A program made the translations under genes and the position numbers. A stretch of DNA of 64,000 bases from Verrucomicrobia bacterium Tous-C9LFEB (lineage in GTDB: Bacteria > Verrucomicrobiota > Verrucomicrobiia > Methylacidiphilales > UBA1321), in assembly GCA_002304345.1 (NCBI GenBank), contig NEUU01000001.1:1-64000 (forward strand). The letters are read 5' to 3'. The notes below the pieces were generated by a model that saw only the letters and a list, made by a program, of their open reading frames with translations, ran no database searches and was not told the DNA's origin. Shown piece by piece: positions 7,895-15,911 of the stretch. How positions within the stretch are numbered: the stretch's first letter is position 1; the number at the start of each line of letters is the position of its first letter.

Positions 7895-9013
7895 TTAGCC
7901 GAAGATCAAATCATCCCGCTGCCCTTGGGGAGGGCGGAGGGAGTGCCGCCATTTTTCGAGCGGCTTTTCGCAAAGTTGATAGAAGAGCCAGCCGCCGAGA
8001 AGGCAACCGCCCCAGAGGAGAAGTTGAAGGGCGGCGGGTTGTGTGACGAGGGATTGCGCATAGCGCCGGACGAGGGTGGCGATCGAAATAGAAAGCGGGT
8101 CAAGGATCAGGTAAAGCGAGTAGGAGATGCTTCCAATCCAGCGCAGCGGGTGAAGGATTCGGGCTTGGCTGAGCGGCTGATCCCAGCGGTGGAGATAGTA
8201 CAGCATGAGGGCGAAGGCGGCGGTGAACGAAAAGAGCATCGCCATGTGGCGGTTGGACAGGAGCCAACTGGCGGCGGCCAGACCGGCGATGCCCGTGAGG
8301 CAAAGTCCTTCGTGAAAGCGGGAGAACCGCTGGTAGTAGAGCGCGAGAAAGAGCAATCCGCCCATGGTGAATTCCGGCCAGAGCTGGAGGACGTAGAGCG
8401 GGAGGAACCGGATTTGGAACAGGGCGATGACGGCCAGCCCGAGGCCGATATCGATGAGGAGGTGAACGGGGCAACCCATCCGGTAGAACCAGAAGCCCAG
8501 GCCGACCAAGAGATAGATGCCGACGCCGTAGATGAGTGGTTGACTGGCGGGCAGCAAGGGGAGGGCGTCCGCGTTGATTTCGATGAGCAGAAAGTTGGCG
8601 ATGGCGGCGTGTGCTTGGGAGGGCAAGGCCCGGTGCCATTCTTCAAAAAAGGGATTCAATCCCGCCACTCCGAGCGCGACAGTCAAGGCGCAGGCAATCC
8701 AGTAGATCGGGTAAAGGCGAAGGAAGCGGTGCCGGAGGAAGCTCAACGGTTGTTGGCCGGTTTGCACGAGATGGCAGACATGGCTGGCGATGCAGTAGCC
8801 GCTGAGCACGACGAAGAGATCGATTCCATAGGTGCCGAATTGGGCAAGCCAATAGAGGAAGCCTTGGCCCGGATAGGTGGATTCGGGGTTGCCTCCCAGA
8901 GCGGTATGGGAGAGCAGAATCATCAGCACGGCCACTCCCCGCCAGTGAGTGATCGCGGCGTAGTGGCCATCGAACGGCTCGGTCGGCGGGGTGGTGGGCG
9001 AGTTCGCGTTCAC
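7895..9013 (-). CDS. Acyltransferase 3 family membrane protein (OafA/YrhL-like)
   Basis: Polytopic inner-membrane acyltransferase that would move acetyl or other acyl groups onto surface sugars or lipids. The N-terminus has HWRGVAVLMILLSHTALGG, the R/H signature of the family, with the catalytic-type His in helix 1. About ten hydrophobic segments follow. A GTG at 9013 is the best start: it overlaps the TGA of the upstream hydrolase as GTGA, giving 372 residues, the family's usual size. A longer open frame extends into the hydrolase gene, but its extra 125 residues are Arg/Pro/His-rich shadow. The overlap suggests translational coupling with the alpha/beta hydrolase. Confidence 0.88.
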   Translation of the reverse strand: MNANSPTTPPTEPFDGHYAAITHWRGVAVLMILLSHTALGGNPESTYPGQGFLYWLAQFGTYGIDLFVVLSGYCIASHVCHLVQTGQQPLSFLRHRFLRLYPIYWIACALTVALGVAGLNPFFEEWHRALPSQAHAAIANFLLIEINADALPLLPASQPLIYGVGIYLLVGLGFWFYRMGCPVHLLIDIGLGLAVIALFQIRFLPLYVLQLWPEFTMGGLLFLALYYQRFSRFHEGLCLTGIAGLAAASWLLSNRHMAMLFSFTAAFALMLYYLHRWDQPLSQARILHPLRWIGSISYSLYLILDPLSISIATLVRRYAQSLVTQPAALQLLLWGGCLLGGWLFYQLCEKPLEKWRHSLRPPQGQRDDLIFG

Positions 9014-10017
9014 GATTCGCGGAAATCGTCGGCCCAGAGATCCTGGGCGAGCCGGAAGCTTTCCGGCATCAGGGTGTAACCGACATGACCCTGCTTGAAG
9101 CAATGGTAGTGGGAGCCCTCCCACTTTTGGTTCAACTGGCGGATCAATTCCGGTGGGGCGATGCGGTCGTATTCGCCCGCGAGGAGGAGCACATTGCGAC
9201 CTTCTGTCAGCGGTTTCTGGTGACTGGGACAGCAGAGGCGCAGATGCGGGCGCAAGTCTTCGCGTTTGATCCCGGCCTGGCGCATGTGCTGGCGGACGGT
9301 GATGGAGGCGGGCGATTCCCAAATGGCGGTTTCGATGTTGAGAATCGGTTCGACGAGAATAAGCCGTTGCAGCAGGGGATCGACACAAGCGGTTTGCGCC
9401 ATGATCCAGCCGCCGTAGCTGGTGCCCCAGCCGCCGAAGAGTTGACCGCCCATATTCTTGAGCGTGCGCAAGAGGACGCGGGCTTCCACCACGGCCTGAC
9501 GAATGCCCTCGGCGGTGCGCAGGGGGTGGGCGCTCACGGCGAACTCGCCGGTGAGGTGACGGCGCAGCCGGCGAGAATAATGGTAAGGAAGATGCATGAA
9601 GACGGCATTCCAGCCGCGTTCATTGAGTCGCTTGGCCCACAGGCGATAGCCCATGTCGCTGACGGACATCAAGCCATGCGCGAGGATCATGGTGGGAGCG
9701 CTCCAGCCTTTTTTGCAGGGGAAGAGGTCGAAGGCGGTCGTGTTGTTGTCGGAGTAGTCGCTGCGAATCGGGCTGACGAAACGCCAGGGACCGGAGTGCG
9801 GCATGGGGGGCAGCTCGTGGTCATCGGGGATCGCGTAGTATTCGGACGAGGAGCGCGCGGCCCAGTGGGAGGCGTATTGGTGCCAGCGTTGAAGGAGGTC
9901 CTTGGGAAGGCGGTGGCGGCGGGCGACGGTATTGACGAATCCGAAGCTGACGGCGTCGACGACGCCAGCGCGCCAGCGGTCAACCTTGTCGAGAAACGGG
10001 GAAGCAGTGTGGTTCAT
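9010..10017 (-). CDS. Alpha/beta hydrolase
   Basis: 335-residue hydrolase without a signal peptide. The fold signatures are in order: MILAHGLMS (oxyanion region, about residue 110), GGWGTSYGGW (nucleophile elbow with Ser), LLAGEYDRIAPPELI (acid Asp) and KQGHVGYTL (catalytic His). The substrate is unknown; the overall pattern resembles large-lid esterases of the ABHD18/DUF2048 kind, but this is a weak guess. It is translationally coupled (GTGA overlap) to the downstream membrane acyltransferase. An acyl donor-acceptor or deacylation/acylation pair is therefore a reasonable inference, not shown. Confidence 0.85.
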   Translation of the reverse strand: MNHTASPFLDKVDRWRAGVVDAVSFGFVNTVARRHRLPKDLLQRWHQYASHWAARSSSEYYAIPDDHELPPMPHSGPWRFVSPIRSDYSDNNTTAFDLFPCKKGWSAPTMILAHGLMSVSDMGYRLWAKRLNERGWNAVFMHLPYHYSRRLRRHLTGEFAVSAHPLRTAEGIRQAVVEARVLLRTLKNMGGQLFGGWGTSYGGWIMAQTACVDPLLQRLILVEPILNIETAIWESPASITVRQHMRQAGIKREDLRPHLRLCCPSHQKPLTEGRNVLLLAGEYDRIAPPELIRQLNQKWEGSHYHCFKQGHVGYTLMPESFRLAQDLWADDFRES

Positions 10018-10250
10018 GGCCGAATGGACGATAGTTTTATCAGGAAGCGGCGAAATGTCATCGTCGGAATTGGGGAGGCGGAATAAATAAATATCGACTA
10101 CAAGCCGCGACGAGTTTCTGCCGTCTCTGTTGGGTGGAGCGGTCGGTGTAGACGAAATCGAGCGATTTCAAATCTCAGATTTGAGATTTCGGAGGCAGAC
10201 AGCTCGTGCATGAGTCCTGTTCTAGCAGGAATCGCACGGAAGTGTTTGCG
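10018..10250. other. Intergenic region with repeats upstream of the hydrolase gene
   Basis: First part of a 496-bp non-coding gap. It contains a short AATCTCAGATTTGAGATT palindrome near 10170-10188, also seen in related form just before the family D copy near 45.78 kb. Family D (10251-10280) and family B (10349-10500) repeats occupy the remainder. No gene is supported. Confidence 0.4.
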
Positions 10251-10280
10251 TTAGGTTTGCTACGTGAGCTGTGTGTGCGA
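10251..10280 (+). repeat. Family D repeat
   Basis: TTAGGTTTGCTACGTGAGCT followed by GTGTGTGCGA. The same 30 bp recur with one change at 45867-45896, and in inverted, slightly diverged form at 2161-2195. Confidence 0.65.
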
Positions 10281-10348
10281 TATTTTGCAGCGAAATATGG
10301 GATCCTAGGTACTAGAGTGGATTTTAAGTCGATTGTCGCATCGTAAAC

Positions 10349-10500
10349 CATCCCAACCGATCCTTCGACAAGCTCAGGATGACAGGCTGGGGAGGTAACC
10401 TCGAATGATCGTGAGGAGTTCTCGTGAGAGGAGAAGTGTACCCTCAGACATTACTTTCACTCCACGTCATCCTGAGCTTGTCGAAGGATCGGTTGGGATG
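10349..10500. repeat. Palindromic repeat family B, copy B1
   Basis: A perfect 35-bp inverted repeat (10349-10383 and 10466-10500), with CGATCCTTCGACAAGCTCAG in the left arm, surrounds an 82-bp interior. The interior is homologous, in reverse orientation, to the interior of copy B4 near 57.8 kb. Copies B2 (48.2 kb) and B3 (51.6 kb) share only the arm design. Confidence 0.85.
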
Positions 10501-10513
10501 CTCTATAGTCATC

Positions 10514-10753
10514 TCATTCCCTTGGACGGGGAAGTGCTTTCCCAAGCCAAAGACGAATGCCCAAAAGCCCAATACCGCAGGAAATGGCCAAGCCAACAAG
10601 AGACTTCCAAAGGGGAGTGGGTGGACCGAAGGGATCATTGTCGTCAGCCATTTTGGCCGAGACCGGATCGGCAATTTCGACGAGCAGGACGAGAATGGCG
10701 ATCAGGCTGATGAAGATGAGAAGTGCGCCGAGAAATTTGAGGGCGATTTTCAT
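10514..10753 (-). CDS. Small membrane protein, function unknown
   Basis: 79 residues with two hydrophobic segments: residues about 5-28 (LKFLGALLIFISLIAILVLL) and about 52-69 (VGLAISCGIGLLGIRLWLG). The connecting loop (ADDNDPFGPPTPLW) is acidic and Pro-rich. The hydrophobic pattern looks like a real two-helix membrane protein. It starts with ATG, ends just beside family B copy B1, and is divergent from the carotenoid gene. No family was recognised. Confidence 0.55.
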   Translation of the reverse strand: MKIALKFLGALLIFISLIAILVLLVEIADPVSAKMADDNDPFGPPTPLWKSLVGLAISCGIGLLGIRLWLGKALPRPRE

Positions 10754-10841
10754 GCGGACCTGTGATCAGTATGTTGGGTTGCCTTTCCGGTGCAAGTCAG
10801 AAGCTGGCATGGCGTCGCGGGCTTTGGTAGCGTCGGGGCCA

Positions 10842-11483
10842 ATGAAGCATTGGTCGCGGATCGAATGGGTGTTGCTGGTGAGTTATGGGCTGGCGGTGGG
10901 AGCGGCGTTGGCAGGAATACGGGGCGTGACGGATACCCTCTTGATTCTGCTGGCGGCGGCGAACGCGCACGCGGTGATCGGTCATCATTGGGGCGTGAAG
11001 CTGGCGCGGCGCTGGGCGTTGAGCGTGCTGGTAATTCTGGCATTGGCGGTGGCGATTGGTACGAAGACGGGGCAGCCGTTTGGATCGTTCTATTTCACGG
11101 ATCGTCTCGGGCCGATGCTGCTGGGAGTGGTTCCTCTGGCGGTGCCGTTTTTATGGTATGCGGTGATCAGCAGTTTTCTGCTGCTGGCGCGGGCTTTTCT
11201 ACCGTGGGCGAGTGCGCGAAACGAAGCGCTGGCGGTCTCTGCGGGCGTGGTGCTCTTTGATTTTCTGACGGAACCGTACTGGCTCTGGACGCGCGGCGCG
11301 TGGTTCTGGAGCACGAACCGGGTGCCGGTGCAGAATTATATCGCGTGGGCGGCGATCACGTATCTGCTGGTGCGGTTGGTAGCGCCGAGCAGTGGGATGC
11401 GGTGGGAGCGGGAATGGCGGCCGGTGGTGATCGTGCTGGGATTAGTGGCGATCACGCTACGGCGGTACCAAGACCTTTTTTGA
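10842..11483 (+). CDS. Carotenoid biosynthesis membrane protein, CruF-like (DUF422)
   Basis: Polytopic membrane protein of 213 residues with about six helices. The central motif PFGSFYFTDRLGPMLLGVVP followed by VPFLWY is the signature of the Caroten_synth family, whose members include the CruF/bacterioruberin-type C-1',2' hydratases acting on linear carotenoid ends. FDFLTEPYWLW and the closing helix with charged C-terminus also fit. No other carotenoid gene is in the window. ATG at 10842 places the first helix near the N-terminus; ATG at 10809 (11 residues longer) is an alternative. The TGA stop lies within the left arm of a family C repeat. Confidence 0.78.
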   Translation: MKHWSRIEWVLLVSYGLAVGAALAGIRGVTDTLLILLAAANAHAVIGHHWGVKLARRWALSVLVILALAVAIGTKTGQPFGSFYFTDRLGPMLLGVVPLAVPFLWYAVISSFLLLARAFLPWASARNEALAVSAGVVLFDFLTEPYWLWTRGAWFWSTNRVPVQNYIAWAAITYLLVRLVAPSSGMRWEREWRPVVIVLGLVAITLRRYQDLF

Positions 11484-11631
11484 CGAAATTAACGGAATTT
11501 ACGGAATTGAAAGGCGGAGGAATTTTTTGAATCAGGAACTCAGGAAAGCAGGAATCTCTTTCAGAACCTTCTCCTGATTTTCCTGAGTTCCTGATACAAT
11601 CCGTTTTGCCTTTCCTTCAATTTCGTTAAAG
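11476..11631. repeat. Palindromic repeat family C, copy C1
   Basis: The left outer arm contains TTTTTTGACGAAATTAACGG and the right outer arm is a decayed complement ending near 11631. The inner arms AATCAGGAACTCAGGAAA (11529-11546) and TTCCTGAGTTCCTGAT pair well. The interior is nearly identical to that of copy C4 at 45.9 kb. The element contains the stop codons of both flanking convergent genes. Confidence 0.85.
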
Positions 11632-12549
11632 ATCGTTGGGATGTTTCTTGTTGTGAATCAGCGAGGCGACGACGGCGAGGGTGAGGATGGTCGCGACGAC
11701 GGCCAGCGCCAGCGGCGTGGGGACGTGGACGAAGTATTCGATCAACATCTTGAAGCCGATGAAGGAGAGGACGAGTCCGAGTCCGAGCTTGAGGTATTTG
11801 AAGTGCACCATGGCCTTGGCGAGAAGGAAGTAGAGCGAGCGCAGGCCGAGGATGGCGCAGACGTTGGAGGTGTAGACGATGAAGGCGTCCTGGGTGATGG
11901 CGAAGATGGCGGGAATGGAGTCGACCGCGAAGATGAGATCGGTGAATTCCACGACGATCAGCACCAGCGCGAGCGGGGTGAGCAGGATCTTGCCATTGAT
12001 CTTGGTGAGGAAGTCGTGACCGTGATACTTGTCGGAAATGGGCAGGTGCTTGCGGCAGAAGCGGAGGACGGGATTGTTCGCGATGTCCATTTCTTCGTCG
12101 CCGCTGAGCATCATCTTCACGCCGGTGACGAGCAGGAAAATACCGAAGAGATAAAGAATCCAATGGAACTGGGCGATGAGCGCCGCGCCGACACCGATCA
12201 TGAGGCCGCGCATGACCAGGGCGCCGAGGATACCCCAGAAGAGGACGCGGTGTTGGTAATGGGAGGGAACCTGAAAGAAGTTAAAGACGAGGACGAAGAC
12301 AAAGATGTTGTCGACGCTGAGGGAGTATTCGATCACGTAGCCGGTGAGGAATTCCATCGCCTTGCTGGACCCTTTCCAGTGCCAGATGTAGGCGCTGAAG
12401 AGGAGGGACAGGATGACGAACCCGGCACTGGTGATGGCTGCATCGCGCACCGAGACGGGCTTGTCTCCGCGATGGGCAAAGAGGTCGAGGGCCAGCAAGA
12501 CGAGTACGACGCCATTGAAAGCAATCCAGAAGATAATCGGTGTGTCCAT
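11626..12549 (-). CDS. TerC/Alx family integral membrane protein
   Basis: 307 residues with about eight or nine helices. The family signatures are clear: YSLSVDNIFVFVLVFNFF (about residues 75-92) and EFTDLIFAVDSIPAIFAIT (about 200-218), with Asp residues in helices thought to bind metal. TerC/Alx proteins export Mn2+ or insert metal-dependent membrane proteins; which applies here is not visible. A good SD (AAAGGACG) precedes the ATG. The leader shows no recognisable yybP-ykoY riboswitch core, which controls E. coli alx. The TAA stop lies in the repeat at 11476-11631. Confidence 0.9.
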   Translation of the reverse strand: MDTPIIFWIAFNGVVLVLLALDLFAHRGDKPVSVRDAAITSAGFVILSLLFSAYIWHWKGSSKAMEFLTGYVIEYSLSVDNIFVFVLVFNFFQVPSHYQHRVLFWGILGALVMRGLMIGVGAALIAQFHWILYLFGIFLLVTGVKMMLSGDEEMDIANNPVLRFCRKHLPISDKYHGHDFLTKINGKILLTPLALVLIVVEFTDLIFAVDSIPAIFAITQDAFIVYTSNVCAILGLRSLYFLLAKAMVHFKYLKLGLGLVLSFIGFKMLIEYFVHVPTPLALAVVATILTLAVVASLIHNKKHPNDL

Positions 12550-12882
12550 AAATTTAACGTCCTTTAAAGCGCAACATCACGCCTGCCGAAAGGCCGGAGG
12601 GCAAGCAAAAAGAGGTCTGATACGGAGGCCGACTGGAAAGATTGTGGGATGGCTCAGGGCCAAAGTATTAAAATGGTTATAACTCACCGCAAATAAAAAC
12701 AGACACCTTGCGGTCTTGGATAAGGCGGGAGTTTGGAACTCCATTCCGCTCTCTAAACCCAAGACACACACCGCGGCGCTCACGCGCCACCCCAAAAAGA
12801 TCGTAAACAGACTCTGAGGGAGGGCGCTTAAGATTGGACAGGAGAATGGGGCGGCGCTATCGATATTTCTGATACTTTTTTT
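12550..12882. other. Divergent intergenic region between TerC and ROK genes
   Basis: 333 bp presumably holding both promoters. AAAAAGATCGTAAACAGACTCT at 12795-12816 recurs at 21676-21697 as GAAAAGATCGTAGACAGGCTCT, a minor repeat of unknown meaning. No open frame with recognisable content lies here. The ROK start is preceded by an AT-rich stretch without a clear SD. Confidence 0.4.
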
Positions 12883-14112
12883 ATGAATGATACCCAGAGT
12901 ATAATCATCCAGCTTTTGCGTGAACATGGAGCGATGACGCACCAGCAGTTGTCCAGACGGCTGGGGTTGTCGTTGATGGGGATTAACAAATGCTTCGCGA
13001 CGCTGAAGCAGGCGGGGTTGATCGAGTTTGTGAAGAGCGCGCAGTTCGGCCCGGGGCGACCGGCGAGTTCTGCCTGTCTCGCGCCGGATGCGGGCTATGC
13101 GCTGGGGGTTTCGATCAAGCATCTGGAGGTGGAATTGGCGCTGGTGAACCTGCAAAACAAGGTGCTCGATTTCACTCGGGTGCCGGTGGCGTTTTGGGGT
13201 GAGAAGAAGAAAAGCTCAGATTTCGTGCCGCTGTTTGCTGCGATTAATAAAATGTTGAAGGCGGTGCCTCCGGGAAAATTGCGCGGTATCGGCATGAGTA
13301 TCAGTGGTACGTTTGATCTCGATACGGGCGTGATCACGGTGGCCAACGATTTCGAATCCGTGGAGCAGGCGAATGCCTTCCGTCTGCAACTGGAGCGGAA
13401 GTACCGGGCGGCGGTTTGGCTGGTGCACGATACGGAGACCGGCCTGATCTCGGAGCGGTGGTGTAATCCGTCCTTCCCGCCGCGACCGACGTTGTTGTAT
13501 GTGCGGGATCGGTTGGGCTTCAGCCTGATGCTGCAGGGAAAGTTGTTTCGCGGTTCGAACGTGTGGATGGCGTGGTTGGGCCGTGTGCAAGCACCTCAGA
13601 CGCCTCGCGAGGCGCCCGGCTTGCTGCCGGGGGCGCTGGCCTTTTCCGCGCGGGTGGAGTCGTGGAATGACCGGCTGCATGGTTTTGCGCCGGGCACCCG
13701 GACCGCGCCTTCTGCCGAGGTGGAGCGGGCGGAGATCGAGGAGCTGTTCAAGCGCTGGGATCAGGAAGATCCCGAGGTGCGCAAGATCGTCAATCGCGGG
13801 CTGCACAAGCTGGCGTTGGTGATTCGCAATGTGTGTCTGATTTTGCCTTTCGACCGGGTCATTCTCAACGGGTGGACGCCGGGAATCCTGACGCAGGCGA
13901 TCGCGGAAACCAGCGCCGTCTTGCAGGAGGGGTATGTCGTGCATGGAGCGCACGTGAAGGATTCCAATCCTCCCGTGTCGGCGGCCATTCTGGGAGATCG
14001 CACGGATGCGGTGGGGGCGGCGCTGTGGGCGTTTGATCAGCAATTGCAGACGCGGATCGCGCAGCGCGGTTGGAAAAAGAACTCGTCCAAGGACGAGGAC
14101 GATGAGGAATAG
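12883..14112 (+). CDS. ROK-family transcriptional regulator with degenerate kinase fold
   Basis: 409 residues. The N-terminal winged helix (about residues 5-60: LREHGAMTHQQLSRRLGLS) is the usual ROK/NagC DNA-binding part. The C-terminal ASKHA fold aligns with ROK proteins through GRPAS, the VHDTETGLISER segment and LGFSLMLQGKLFRGSN. Sugar-kinase marks are missing: the first phosphate motif reads LGVSIKH instead of DxGGT, and the HxCxxCGxxGC zinc motif is absent. It is therefore probably a pure regulator with an altered ligand site. The downstream plus-strand run encodes a pseudopilin, a secreted protein and a glycosidase, and a GH2 enzyme is convergent. These are plausible targets. The C-terminus is acidic (DEDDEE). 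Confidence 0.85.
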   Translation: MNDTQSIIIQLLREHGAMTHQQLSRRLGLSLMGINKCFATLKQAGLIEFVKSAQFGPGRPASSACLAPDAGYALGVSIKHLEVELALVNLQNKVLDFTRVPVAFWGEKKKSSDFVPLFAAINKMLKAVPPGKLRGIGMSISGTFDLDTGVITVANDFESVEQANAFRLQLERKYRAAVWLVHDTETGLISERWCNPSFPPRPTLLYVRDRLGFSLMLQGKLFRGSNVWMAWLGRVQAPQTPREAPGLLPGALAFSARVESWNDRLHGFAPGTRTAPSAEVERAEIEELFKRWDQEDPEVRKIVNRGLHKLALVIRNVCLILPFDRVILNGWTPGILTQAIAETSAVLQEGYVVHGAHVKDSNPPVSAAILGDRTDAVGAALWAFDQQLQTRIAQRGWKKNSSKDEDDEE

Positions 14113-14114
14113 AA

Positions 14115-14149
14115 GACCGTCGTTGCGGTGAAGTGACGGTCCTTTTTTT
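14115..14149 (+). terminator. Rho-independent terminator of the ROK gene
   Basis: GACCGTC (14115-14121) pairs with GACGGTC (14135-14141), followed by CTTTTTTTG. It begins 2 nt after the ROK stop codon, so the ROK gene is probably transcribed separately from the pseudopilin gene. Confidence 0.8.
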
Positions 14150-14290
14150 GCGATAAAAATTTCGAAGGCGAAGTGTGTTTGGTTCTATTATTAAACACTG
14201 TTGACAAATTCGGGATTAATGCCATTGTCGGGATAGTGGCGGTGATTATTCCTGCGAGAAGAATAGCTAAACTGAACCCCGATTTTTCCG

Positions 14291-15073
14291 ATGTGTAAGT
14301 ACCTTTGTGCCATGATGCCTGCCGAGACCCCAGGGCGTGTCGGACCCTCCTCCTTTGGGGACGGGGCTTTGCGCGGTCGACACACGGCGCGCGCTTTCAC
14401 GTTGCTCGAGCTTCTCGTGGTGGTGTCGATCATCGGCTTGCTGGCGGTGATGTCGGTGCCCGGAGTCAAGCGGGCGATGGGCTCGGTGAAGCAAGGGCAA
14501 TGCGCGTCGAACCTGCGTCAGATCGGGACTGGGCTCATGCTTTACGCTTCGGACAATGATGGCACGTTTCCGATGGATAACGATCCGGCCAAGGCCTCGC
14601 TTTATCAGGCGGCCTTCTGGTCGTCGGCAATCTGGACTTACGTGGGCTACCCGGCGTCCAAGTTCTCCTATCCCGAGAACGATGTGCAGGGAAACGTGGG
14701 TGCGGACAAGAATATGTTCCATTGTCCGGTGACGAAGTATTATCCCAAGAGCAAGTTCAAGGAAATCTGCGTACCCACCTCATGGAATGTGACGAACCGG
14801 CTTTCCTACGCGATGAATACCACGCCGTCGCGTACGGCCTTTGGTACGGGCAATGTTCCCATCAAGATGGCGATGATCAAAACACCCACTTCAACGGTCC
14901 TTGTGATCGAGCAACATGAGGAAGGTGGCGATCCGTGGTCCTACCATCAGGCGTTCGGCTTAATTCCGCATCGGGGCGGTTGTAACGTGTTGTTCTATGA
15001 CGGGCATGTGGACTGGTTCTTGTACAAGGACATTCCCACGACGACCGGGACATCCTTTTGGGGCGGTCTCTGA
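14291..15073 (+). CDS. Prepilin-like secreted protein with H-X9-DG C-terminus
   Basis: 260 residues. A class III prepilin leader ends in ARAFTLLELLVVVSIIGLLA (about residues 34-53), where the Phe after Ala is the methylated N-terminus and the Glu the conserved E5. The globular part closes with PHRGGCNVLFYDGHVDW, the H-X9-DG motif shared by very large pseudopilin families in Planctomycetota and Verrucomicrobiota. The function of these proteins is unsettled; many are single genes beside polysaccharide-degrading enzymes, as here. It is followed within 26 nt by the secreted protein gene and then a glycosidase gene. ATGs at 14312 and 14315 are alternative starts. Confidence 0.82.
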   Translation: MCKYLCAMMPAETPGRVGPSSFGDGALRGRHTARAFTLLELLVVVSIIGLLAVMSVPGVKRAMGSVKQGQCASNLRQIGTGLMLYASDNDGTFPMDNDPAKASLYQAAFWSSAIWTYVGYPASKFSYPENDVQGNVGADKNMFHCPVTKYYPKSKFKEICVPTSWNVTNRLSYAMNTTPSRTAFGTGNVPIKMAMIKTPTSTVLVIEQHEEGGDPWSYHQAFGLIPHRGGCNVLFYDGHVDWFLYKDIPTTTGTSFWGGL

Positions 15074-15098
15074 ACGTGGATTTAACCTTATCGATTTT

Positions 15099-15887
15099 AT
15101 GAAACGGATTACATCTCTTCGGTCACTTCGAAATGGTATTACCCTGCAGCTTCGTTTGCTCTTGTTCTGCGCCTTGCTGGGGCTCATCGCCAACGCCCCG
15201 GCGGAGGAGTTGAAACTGGGGCGGGACGTGACGGTGGTGTTTAACAACTTTGGCGCGATTGAAAACGTCACGTCGCAAAAATCGTTGTTGCTGGGCAAGT
15301 GCGTATTGACGGCGCGGTCGGCGAATCAAAAGACCGGGATGTTTCAGGATTGGTCCACCGTTCTCGGCAATAAGGTGAAGTGTGAGCTGAACGGAGACGA
15401 GATGGAGGCGGTGGGCGCGTTGGTGCTGAAGGAGAGTCCGAAGACGCCGCAGATCGAATTCAAAGTGAAGTACAAGAAGAAGGCGGAAGGGGTGTTGTCG
15501 ATCCAGGTGGAGGCGACCTTGCTGCAGGACGATAAGTGGGTGGAGCCGCTCTTCTTTCATCTGCTTTTTCCGACGTCGATTTATCAGGATGCCGTGGTGA
15601 CTCTGGAAGCGACGAACGGCACGGAGAAAAGTTATACGATTGGCGCGCAACCACTCGACATGCGCACGTATGGATCGCGCAAAGTGACGGTGACGAAGGG
15701 TAGTCAGAAGATAGTGGTAACGCCGTCGGAGACGACGCAGGTCAGTGCGTTGGACGGGCGGGCATGGGGCGGGGCGTATATTCGCGTGGACTGCGGCGTA
15801 CGGCGCAGTTGGGCGCAGGCGGTGCCGCTGAGTGGTGGTCAAAAGGAAGAGTTCGAAGTGACGGTCGCGTTCACGAGCGAAGAGTAA
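15099..15887 (+). CDS. Secreted protein of unknown function in glycosidase operon
   Basis: 262 residues starting at ATG 15099 (MKRITSLRSL), which gives a signal peptide with the hydrophobic core LRLLLFCALLGLIANAPA. The mature part is Lys- and Thr-rich with alternating hydrophobic residues, suggesting beta-sandwich folding, and holds a single Cys pair. No domain was recognised. It lies 26 nt after the pseudopilin and 24 nt before the GH-like gene, so it is very likely co-transcribed. Carbohydrate binding would fit the context but is a guess. Confidence 0.7.
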   Translation: MKRITSLRSLRNGITLQLRLLLFCALLGLIANAPAEELKLGRDVTVVFNNFGAIENVTSQKSLLLGKCVLTARSANQKTGMFQDWSTVLGNKVKCELNGDEMEAVGALVLKESPKTPQIEFKVKYKKKAEGVLSIQVEATLLQDDKWVEPLFFHLLFPTSIYQDAVVTLEATNGTEKSYTIGAQPLDMRTYGSRKVTVTKGSQKIVVTPSETTQVSALDGRAWGGAYIRVDCGVRRSWAQAVPLSGGQKEEFEVTVAFTSEE

Positions 15888-15911
15888 TTTTTGGTCACAC
15901 GAAAGACCAAT

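Noticed and set aside
9014-9388. Upstream extension of the acyltransferase by 125 residues
   Set aside because: The extra part is Arg/Pro/His-rich and lies entirely within the hydrolase gene in another frame. The GTG at 9013 gives the family's normal N-terminus.
10557-10841. Longer start for the CruF-like gene
   Set aside because: The extension overlaps the divergent small membrane protein gene and repeat B1 and has no protein character. ATG 10842 (or 10809) is more natural.
12550-12660. yybP-ykoY manganese riboswitch upstream of the TerC gene
   Set aside because: The conserved core sequences of this riboswitch were not found in the leader, only an SD.
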